From positions 1 through 26,935 of IMG/VR virus record IMGVR_UViG_3300044623_001146: 26,935 bases of DNA, one strand, 5' to 3'. The notes beneath the pieces were generated by a model that ran no database searches, was not told the DNA's origin, and saw only the letters and a program-made list of their open reading frames with translations. Positions 20,131 through 25,697 of this stretch are shown here, piece by piece (within the stretch, counting starts at the first letter, position 1; each line of letters begins with the position of its first letter). The stretch is from a virus. A program made the translations under genes and the position numbers.

Positions 20131-20188
20131 TCTCCTGTAAGTGGTGAATCATCTATATGTCATCATTGTAACACAATTTGAAAAAGTG

Positions 20189-20407
20189 TCAAGTGTTTTT
20201 ATTGGGTAAAATGCTTTTGGCTTGGCCAATAACAAGTTTGCCAAATTCCTTGAAACAATCGGAATTCTTATAAGAAGTATTTTTTCCATGAAAAGAATCG
20301 GCCGAAGAAGTGGTATAACCATCTTCCCATGCCTTTTCCATTATGGATTGCATTTCTTTTTCACTATAAATTTTTGGATTGATTACTTCGCTTGGATTTT
20401 CTGTCAT
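20189..20407 (-). CDS. Unknown protein, 72 aa
   Basis: MTENPSEVINPKIYSEKEMQ, then SIMEKAWEDGYTTSSADSFH. The sequence is polar with two short helices. AGGA lies nine bases before the ATG. It follows the 20423-20746 gene with a 15-base gap. The KAWEDGY motif is common in small phage proteins of unknown role. Confidence 0.65.
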   Translation of the reverse strand: MTENPSEVINPKIYSEKEMQSIMEKAWEDGYTTSSADSFHGKNTSYKNSDCFKEFGKLVIGQAKSILPNKNT

Positions 20408-20422
20408 AATATAATTTCCTAT

Positions 20423-20746
20423 TCAAATATCTTCGGCGTCTGGATTTGGCTCGTCGATATATACGGATCCAAATTCTGTTTCTAGATCATCCTTGAGATT
20501 CTGTTCTACTTTTCTGACCCAACTGTGATATTCAAACGCTTCACAACTGATTATCTGTTCAATCACAGGTGGTATCACCATTATAAAGTCGTTTTCGTAT
20601 TTGTCAAGTGCATATTGCAGCAAATCTGATGGAGATTCGGCTTCTATTAACTTTTTATAGTCTCCGGCATGATACAACATCAAAGAATACATGCCATTTT
20701 TTTCATATTCTATCAATGCTTCGTGCTTTTTTCTTGCTTTTTTCAT
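20423..20746 (-). CDS. Unknown acidic protein, 107 aa
   Basis: MKKARKKHEALIEYEKNGMY, then mostly helix, with IMVIPPVIEQIISCEAFEYH in the middle and a very acidic C-terminus (SVYIDEPNPDAEDI). An in-frame GTG at 20779 would add 11 residues; neither start has a convincing ribosome site, so the start is uncertain. No family recognised. Confidence 0.62.
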   Translation of the reverse strand: MKKARKKHEALIEYEKNGMYSLMLYHAGDYKKLIEAESPSDLLQYALDKYENDFIMVIPPVIEQIISCEAFEYHSWVRKVEQNLKDDLETEFGSVYIDEPNPDAEDI

Positions 20747-20820
20747 ATATTTTCTTTTAAAAGCGATAAACCCGTTCACTTTAGTAAATTATATGATATT
20801 TCGATCCAAAAATCAAGAAA

Positions 20821-21120
20821 TTATTGTGGAGGTTGTTCTTCTTGTGGAGATTCTGGATTTTGTTGCTGTTGCTGTTGCTGTGCTTCCAGTTCTCTATTAC
20901 GCATTTCCTCTTCTTCTTGCTTTTGTTGAATAACTTGAGCAGAAATACTTGGTATGAGTTGTTGAACTACTCTATGCAAAAACCATTTTCTGTCTGGACT
21001 CTTCACATTTTGAGTTTTTGCCTTTGAAAGTGCCTCTGCATTAGCATTCACCACAGAAAATGCTGATGGTGTTATTGTTTTTTGTGCAGATGTTTCTTCT
21101 TCGTTTATATTATTGTTCAT
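20821..21120 (-). CDS. Low-complexity Gln-rich unknown protein
   Basis: 99 residues, MNNNINEEETSAQKTITPSA. A middle segment WFLHRVVQQLIPSISAQVIQ could be one amphipathic helix. The end is EEEEMRNRELEAQQQQQQQN followed by a Pro/Glu/Gln tail, encoded by a near-repetitive CAG/CAA run. A GATAAATA box ends nine bases before the ATG and no ribosome site is visible; no other Met lies nearby. Function unknown; a late or virion role is an inference. Confidence 0.65.
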   Translation of the reverse strand: MNNNINEEETSAQKTITPSAFSVVNANAEALSKAKTQNVKSPDRKWFLHRVVQQLIPSISAQVIQQKQEEEEMRNRELEAQQQQQQQNPESPQEEQPPQ

Positions 21121-21128
21121 GGTATTAC

Positions 21129-21136
21129 TATTTATC
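21129..21136 (-). promoter_or_regulatory. Late-promoter-like box GATAAATA
   Basis: Minus strand; one mismatch to TATAAATA. Its 3' end is nine bases before the ATG at 21120 and it overlaps the end of the upstream gene. Confidence 0.45.
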
Positions 21137-21425
21137 TTCCACTTTCTCTTTGCTCATCGTCTTCTAGTTTTTTATAATATTCGGTCATGCGATTTTTTAA
21201 ATACTTTTTTGCTTTTTGCAAAAGCATCAACTCTTGTTTAGTTAATTTATCTCCATCTTTTTGCCGCTCAGCCAATTCCTGCACAATGTCATGCATACGA
21301 ACTTCTATGTCTTCTGCACCATCTTCGTGCGTGTCTTTTGGAGAACTTCCACCTTGTTCTGGTGGAGTTCCAAACATCGCTTTGATGTAGTTGGCAAAGT
21401 CATCTGGAGAAAATTCTGGTTCCAT
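21132..21425 (-). CDS. Unknown charged protein, 97 aa
   Basis: From MEPEFSPDDFANYIKAMFGT at 21425; a GTG frame extends back to 21476 but lies over the terminator. Acidic and helical: EDIEVRMHDIVQELAERQKD, then LTKQELMLLQKAKKYLKNRM. An AATAAATA box ends six bases before the ATG and no ribosome site is present. Long helices suggest oligomerisation. No family recognised. Confidence 0.65.
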   Translation of the reverse strand: MEPEFSPDDFANYIKAMFGTPPEQGGSSPKDTHEDGAEDIEVRMHDIVQELAERQKDGDKLTKQELMLLQKAKKYLKNRMTEYYKKLEDDEQRESGR

Positions 21426-21430
21426 GCCAG

Positions 21431-21438
21431 TATTTATT
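21431..21438 (-). promoter_or_regulatory. Late-promoter-like box AATAAATA
   Basis: Minus strand; one mismatch to TATAAATA, six bases before the ATG at 21425. Confidence 0.45.
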
Positions 21439-21456
21439 GTATTTGATTTGTGTAAA

Positions 21457-21490
21457 TATAAACAAACAGCCCCCACCGAAGCAGGGGCTG
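21457..21490 (-). terminator. Rho-independent terminator, minus strand
   Basis: CAGCCCC and GGGGCTG pair around TGCTTCGGTG (21490-21467) with TTTGTTTAT following on the minus strand. It ends the outer-membrane-like protein and small membrane protein unit. Confidence 0.8.
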
Positions 21491-21515
21491 TTGAATTGGT
21501 AAATATGTAAATAAA

Positions 21516-21686
21516 TTACTTACCGACTACAGTGCCAACCAAGTTGTGTACTACATTGACAACCATAGTAACACCAACAACAGTGAAAGGTAATACAGCA
21601 AGGAAGAGGAACCAGTGAGTGGGGTTCTTCCAGCAAAAACCACCAATAGGGCACTTCTTAGTTTCGCAAGTCTTTTCATCAGCCAT
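21516..21686 (-). CDS. Small cysteine-containing membrane protein, 56 aa
   Basis: From MADEKTCETKKCPIGGFCWK at 21686, with AAGGAG upstream. Three cysteines sit in the first 18 residues, followed by one or two hydrophobic stretches (HWFLFLAVLPFTVVGVTMVV, then NVVHNLVGTVVGK). It follows the barrel-like secreted protein by 31 bases and shares its terminator, so the two may work together at the envelope, for example in altering the infected cell surface. That role is an inference. Confidence 0.75.
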   Translation of the reverse strand: MADEKTCETKKCPIGGFCWKNPTHWFLFLAVLPFTVVGVTMVVNVVHNLVGTVVGK

Positions 21687-21717
21687 AGTAATCTCCTTTA
21701 TAAGATTGTTTTTTAAA

Positions 21718-22455
21718 TCAGAACGAGAAAGCAACACCAGCATTAACTACGCAAGAATTCTCAACTGAGAGGTCTTGCCAAACAGGGAAACCAATACCGC
21801 CAGTAACATTGACTGACGATGCGGCTTTCCAACTCATCGATGGTCCAAGCAGCGCAACGCCGCCGCCATCGAAATATTCTTGAGTGATATTTACACCAAC
21901 AGTGAGTTCCTTACTCCACTTATAGTCGATATCACTAACAAGAGAAACAACATCTTGATCAACGCGATCAAGAAGTGGATCGTACATACTACCGGGAACA
22001 AAACGGTAATCTGCAGTCTGATTAAAATTCCAATCAGTCCAGTCCATGTTGAATCCAAATCCAATATGCGGATTCAGATCGGTGGTTTCATAACCCGCTG
22101 AACCTGTTGGCATCCACAAACCACCCTCAACATTGAGAGTTGTCTTTGATGCGAGGAATTCTGCATCCTTGAGAAATGCCCAAGAAACGCCGAGTTCCAA
22201 AGAACCGTAACCACTAGCATCCGAGACATACACCGGCACGGTAAAGTGCCAATCTAATCCAAATGCCTTTGCAGCAATAGTAGAATCTAATGCTGCGACT
22301 GAACTAGCAGAACCATTCTTAGCGTAGATACCGACTGTCTGCATAAGAGACAAGGCATCCACGATAGGAGCGGAGGCAGGAGCAGGTGCGACTTCTTGTG
22401 CAACTGTGGTTCCTGTTACTGCGAGTGCAGTCATAACTGTAAATACTGTGTTCAT
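21718..22455 (-). CDS. Secreted outer-membrane beta-barrel-like protein
   Basis: 245 residues. The N-terminus MNTVFTVMTALAVTGTTVAQ is a Sec signal peptide with likely cleavage near TVA-Q, followed by a Pro/Ala linker. The rest alternates polar and hydrophobic/aromatic residues in strand-like runs (WHFTVPVYVSDASGYGSLEL, HIGFGFNMDWTDWNFNQTAD, LTVGVNITQEYFDGGGVALL) and ends in VVNAGVAFSF, with the terminal Phe typical of outer-membrane barrels recognised by BamA. AAGGAG precedes the ATG. Unusual in a lytic-type phage. It might change host receptors or permeability; the function is not shown. Confidence 0.72.
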   Translation of the reverse strand: MNTVFTVMTALAVTGTTVAQEVAPAPASAPIVDALSLMQTVGIYAKNGSASSVAALDSTIAAKAFGLDWHFTVPVYVSDASGYGSLELGVSWAFLKDAEFLASKTTLNVEGGLWMPTGSAGYETTDLNPHIGFGFNMDWTDWNFNQTADYRFVPGSMYDPLLDRVDQDVVSLVSDIDYKWSKELTVGVNITQEYFDGGGVALLGPSMSWKAASSVNVTGGIGFPVWQDLSVENSCVVNAGVAFSF

Positions 22456-22490
22456 TCATTTCTCCTTTATAAAAATGTTGTAACAGTCAC

Positions 22491-22511
22491 ACACCCAAAT
22501 TCGTTGGGTGT
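22491..22511 (-). other. Hairpin in leader of barrel-protein gene
   Basis: ACACCCAA and TTGGGTGT form an 8-bp stem with a 5-base loop, about 35 bases before the start at 22455. There is no U-run after it on the minus strand, so a leader-stabilising or regulatory hairpin is more likely than a terminator. Confidence 0.4.
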
Positions 22512-22597
22512 AGGGGTATATAGTACTACATTTCTTTGGCTTGTCTAGGCTTTAACTGAAACAAAGCAAAAACTGCATTGCCTGTATCCTAGAGGGG

Positions 22598-22711
22598 TTA
22601 TTCTGTTTCTGTAAACATACAAATTAGTCCATATCCAATGATACCAAGTCCAGAAAGTCCGAGAGTCAAAAGCATTAAAAGTATTTGCCAATTCTGCAAT
22701 ATGTAATTCAT
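22598..22711 (-). CDS. Small single-pass membrane protein, 37 aa
   Basis: From MNYILQNWQILLMLLTLGLS, then GLGIIGYGLICMFTETE; a single hydrophobic helix with an acidic end. GAGAG lies before the ATG. The frame stays open upstream to a GTG at 22816, which would give a 72-residue protein with a basic N-terminus, so the start is uncertain. Function unknown. Confidence 0.5.
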   Translation of the reverse strand: MNYILQNWQILLMLLTLGLSGLGIIGYGLICMFTETE

Positions 22712-22855
22712 ATTTCTCTCGTCATTATATCTGACATGACATAATAGAAATTTTGAATCATCTTCATAAACTTCTGTAATTTTATTTTTCTTTTGCTTGT
22801 TTTTGTCATAGAACACATATCTATGTCAACTCACATTAGCATACTGTTAATAATT

Positions 22856-24376
22856 TTATTTTTTACTTTTTGCTGCTGTTCCGTGTGGTACTGTTACAAT
22901 TCCGCTTGCGTGTGGTTGAACTGCAAAGTCTCCAGCTTTTGCTAACATCTTCGATCCACCCTTGATACGGAGACCAGCAATCAATCCTTCGCCTGGATGT
23001 GCATCACTGAACACATGATCTATGTGACGGTGATCGTGCTTGTCCCCATCTACTACTCTGTATCGTTTGCCTGTTTCTTCATCATGTACATGTGTTGGAA
23101 GAGCATCGCCTTCTTTGCCACCACGACCTGCTTTCACAGCAAACACCATAGCAGAAACACCACCATTGTCTAAATGGTGACGCACATGATGCCAATTCTG
23201 ATCAGATCCTTTAATACCAGTAGAAGAAAGCGTCAGATGATAATTTGCAGGAAGTTGTTTCTTCTTTCCCTCTTTATCATAAAGTCTAGAATTCACCTTG
23301 GTATAGTCATAAAACTGTACATTTGGATGTTGTGTGAATACTTCTTTGTGAAGAACTTCATATGGAATATCCGAAACTACATTTAGACGAACAACAGGCT
23401 TCTTGCCGCTCTTCACAGAAGATTTTTCATGGGCAGCAATCTCAGTATGAAGCATTGACATAGCCATTTTGGGTTCCTTTACCACAAAATGTGTTTTTGC
23501 TCTTCTTCGTTCTTGGGTGAAGTTCATTGCTCCACGCCCAGCCTTGTTCAGACATGCCGCTTTACATGCGGCTGTTGCACACGAACAAGTATTAACTAAA
23601 CCAGATTCGTTAGCAGGAGACAGAGAAAGTCCTCTTGTAGAGAGAGCAGGAATATTTTTTGCAGATGTTGCTAATTTGGTATTAGTTTCTGCTCCTGCCA
23701 GTAATTTTTTTCCTCCTCTAATTTTTTTTCCAGCTTTAGCATGAATCTTCTGTTCAGCAGGATCCACAACAGCATCAAAGCCCTTTTTAATAGTTCCCCA
23801 ATTGTGGGTTTCTGGGGTAGCCGATGGCATTTGAGGAAGAGAGATTTCTTCAATCAAGAAATTCAGGTAATCATTGAATGTCAAAACCAGATCGTTTTCT
23901 ATTATATGTTTACTGAATTTGTGTATTGCTAGTTCTTCTTTTACACTTTTATTTCCCCAGTTCTCAGCACCAACCTTACGACACTTAACCAATGCGCCAG
24001 AAGCGTAAGCAGAGGGCCAAACGCTGTATCTGGACTTTACTTTACTATAGCAAGCATCTTTTGTACCGCTACCTTTGGATTTTTTGTCGGATTCTTCGTT
24101 CATAGTTTTTACATTCGTTGGTTTTGCAGCACCGGACTTCTGTTGTTGACCCGGATCTGCTGCTTTTTTTCTTCTTGATGCAGATTTTCTTTCTGCCTTT
24201 GTCATACTGGCTCTTTTTTGGGAAGAGACACACTTAGGAACACCCTCTCCTGGCTCATCACTTGCACAGGTTCCACCAGTGACAACATTTACCCAACCCT
24301 TCTTTCCGTCTTTTGATTTGGAATCACCAAACCAATCGCGAAGGCCTTCTCCTAAATGTTGTTTAAAATTCTTCAT
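22856..24376 (-). CDS. DUF5872 plus GP88-like fusion protein, possible virion protein
   Basis: 506 residues. MKNFKQHLGEGLRDWFGDS opens like a T4 capsid-targeting sequence. Residues about 26-145 (GWVNVVTGGTCASDEPGEG; KDACYSKVKSRYSVWPSAYA, then SGALVKCRKVG) match the DUF5872-type domain seen in marine phages. Residues about 240-400 contain NTCSCATAACKAACLNKAGR, then RRRAKTHFVVKEP, VRLNVVSDIPYEVLHKEV, QFYDYTKVNSRL and YHLTLSSTG, the layout of GP88-family phage proteins with a CxxxxxxCxxxC cluster. The final 70 residues are Gly/His-rich. A late promoter lies upstream. Both domain calls come from memory of motifs; function is unknown for both. Confidence 0.82.
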   Translation of the reverse strand: MKNFKQHLGEGLRDWFGDSKSKDGKKGWVNVVTGGTCASDEPGEGVPKCVSSQKRASMTKAERKSASRRKKAADPGQQQKSGAAKPTNVKTMNEESDKKSKGSGTKDACYSKVKSRYSVWPSAYASGALVKCRKVGAENWGNKSVKEELAIHKFSKHIIENDLVLTFNDYLNFLIEEISLPQMPSATPETHNWGTIKKGFDAVVDPAEQKIHAKAGKKIRGGKKLLAGAETNTKLATSAKNIPALSTRGLSLSPANESGLVNTCSCATAACKAACLNKAGRGAMNFTQERRRAKTHFVVKEPKMAMSMLHTEIAAHEKSSVKSGKKPVVRLNVVSDIPYEVLHKEVFTQHPNVQFYDYTKVNSRLYDKEGKKKQLPANYHLTLSSTGIKGSDQNWHHVRHHLDNGGVSAMVFAVKAGRGGKEGDALPTHVHDEETGKRYRVVDGDKHDHRHIDHVFSDAHPGEGLIAGLRIKGGSKMLAKAGDFAVQPHASGIVTVPHGTAAKSKK

Positions 24377-24409
24377 GGTGTTATATCTCTATCGACAGCG
24401 ATTTCATAG

Positions 24410-24421
24410 TATTTATAAATA
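24410..24421. promoter_or_regulatory. Bidirectional late promoter TATTTATAAATA
   Basis: A 12-bp symmetrical element holds TATAAATA on both strands (minus 24417-24410, plus 24414-24421). It sits between the divergent genes 24376 (minus) and 24454 (plus). Two overlapping late promoters would compete for the same site. Confidence 0.7.
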
Positions 24422-24453
24422 AGGTAAACAGAGAATACCAACGGAGAATACCT

Positions 24454-25107
24454 ATGACAGACTCAAGATGGTTAAATGAATTATCAAAAACATATGTTGG
24501 TAAATTGAATGAAGCCGAAGAACATGATCTTTCAGATCCTTCACTCATTTATCATTCTGAGCGACGAGATGGCGTAACACCAGATGCCGCGACTTTGCGT
24601 TTACGGGCCAGGGAAAAAGCTGCACATAACGCGTCGCTGAAGAATACAGAACCTAAAAAACTTGGGATTGGTACAGACGGTAAGAAGATGACGCGTGCTG
24701 CAACGGAAATTGAAGAAAGTCGTGTGCGTTACGAACAAACTCAATATATCTCTGACTTAGAAGAGTTGGTAGAACAACAACTCCAAGAGCACGCAGAATA
24801 CATCTCTACACTCGAAACCATGCTGGCTCTCGTAGTGGAAGAATTTGACATTGATGTTGATTCTTTGGTGGAAGCAGCAAAGAAGCCAATGCCAAAGAAG
24901 CCAATGCCAAAGAAAGCAATGCCAAAACAATCATTATCACCAGCACAATTGAAAGCACTTGGTATGACAAGATCGGGTGAGCGCGCCGCTGCTAGAGGTA
25001 CTGGTGGATCAGGATCTACAGTTGCAGCAAGAACCGCTGCTTTGAACAGATTAGAAAAAGTTGCTAGTACCGCTCAAGGTAGAAGCATGTTAAAGAAACT
25101 TGGATAA
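24454..25107 (+). CDS. Unknown protein with PMPKK repeats, 217 aa
   Basis: One of only two plus-strand genes. MTDSRWLNELSKTYVGKLNE begins an acidic/basic helical half; a coiled-coil-like segment LEELVEQQLQEHAEYISTLE lies near residues 105-125. A tandem PMPKKPMPKKAMPKQ segment joins it to an Ala/Gly/Arg-rich tail ending MLKKLG. CGGAG precedes the ATG. It shares a PMPK motif with the next small gene. Late, possibly virion or scaffold-like, but no family recognised. Confidence 0.75.
   Translation: MTDSRWLNELSKTYVGKLNEAEEHDLSDPSLIYHSERRDGVTPDAATLRLRAREKAAHNASLKNTEPKKLGIGTDGKKMTRAATEIEESRVRYEQTQYISDLEELVEQQLQEHAEYISTLETMLALVVEEFDIDVDSLVEAAKKPMPKKPMPKKAMPKQSLSPAQLKALGMTRSGERAAARGTGGSGSTVAARTAALNRLEKVASTAQGRSMLKKLG
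24886..24930 (+). repeat. Three 15-bp tandem repeats coding for PMPKK units
   Basis: Units starting CCAATGCCAAAGAAG, CCAATGCCAAAGAAA and GCAATGCCAAAACAA in frame within the 24454 gene; the third copy is diverged. Confidence 0.8.
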
Positions 25108-25124
25108 CAAACAAGGAGATACAA

Positions 25125-25298
25125 ATGAGTAATATACCAAACAATATCAAGAAGATGTGGGAAGAGGCTGCTAAAATTAAAAGTCCAATGCCTAAAGATG
25201 CTGGGAAGCAAATTAAGGATGCACATTTTAAAGCATCCGCTGATAAGCACGCAGCAGAAGTCAAGAAGCACAGAGATGCCGGTACTTACGAGTCTTAA
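25125..25298 (+). CDS. Small unknown protein, 57 aa
   Basis: Reads MSNIPNNIKKMWEEAAKIKS, then PMPKDAGKQIKDAHFKASAD and a basic end. AAGGAG precedes the ATG with good spacing, and a terminator follows 31 bases after the stop. It is co-transcribed with the 24454 gene and shares its PMPK motif. Mostly helical and basic; function unknown. Confidence 0.75.
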   Translation: MSNIPNNIKKMWEEAAKIKSPMPKDAGKQIKDAHFKASADKHAAEVKKHRDAGTYES

Positions 25299-25329
25299 AT
25301 TTTTATTAAAATAACATATGTTTGAAGAG

Positions 25330-25357
25330 CCTCCCAGAGATGGGAGGTTTTTCTTTT
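25330..25357 (+). terminator. Rho-independent terminator, plus strand
   Basis: CCTCCC and GGGAGG form a 6-bp stem around AGAGAT, followed by TTTTTCTTTT. It ends the plus-strand two-gene unit. Confidence 0.9.
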
Positions 25358-25635
25358 GGGGGGATCCATATGGAAATGTCTATAGGTTTTGACGGGGGGG
25401 TACCTTTTGAGTATCGTTTGAGGGAAAGGGGGGTATGTGGTTCCAAGTAATGGCCGGGGGGGATCCAGACTGAATCTGGCTGAGGGAAGGGGGGAGGGGT
25501 GGAGCCTTGCCCCCCGGGCTACCCTCCGACCCCCCTCATTTATACTGTTTTTCTCGCCAAGTCTCGGCGGGGTACGAGTCTTCCCGGTGCATGCCGACCT
25601 GCCCTAGCCCGGCAAGCCCGGCAGCATCAAACGAA
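25358..25635. other. GC-rich non-coding region with regularly spaced G-runs
   Basis: No credible gene. Plus-strand runs of 6-7 G start at 25358, 25394, 25428, 25456 and 25489, spaced 28-36 bases; two are followed by ATCCA. Complementary C-runs lie at 25510-25515 and 25530-25535. From 25550 the sequence is GC-rich without G-runs, with a repeated GCCCGGCA motif. A minus-strand TATAAATG late-promoter-like box lies at 25544-25537. Two convergent terminators bound it. Base composition differs sharply from the AT-rich genes on its left. Confidence 0.6.
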
Positions 25636-25670
25636 AAAACCCCCATGATGCCGTAAGGCATCACAGGGGC
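25634..25670 (-). terminator. Rho-independent terminator, minus strand
   Basis: TGATGCC and GGCATCA form a 7-bp stem around TTAC, extended by CCCC/GGGG across a small internal loop, followed by TTTTTTCG on the minus strand. It ends the VWA gene. Confidence 0.88.
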
Positions 25671-25697
25671 TATATGACCCATTCTACATTGAATGGA

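Noticed and set aside
19862-20188. RNase P, 6S, SRP or a second tmRNA in the gap
   Set aside because: None of the conserved core motifs of these RNAs is visible on either strand.
24400-24415. Short leader ORF MKSLSIEI after the minus-strand late box
   Set aside because: Eight codons, starts two bases from the promoter box and has no ribosome site; probably part of the leader.
25570-25620. CCGACCTGC match to the 23S H71 region
   Set aside because: A nine-base match without neighbouring rRNA blocks; chance in a GC-rich stretch.
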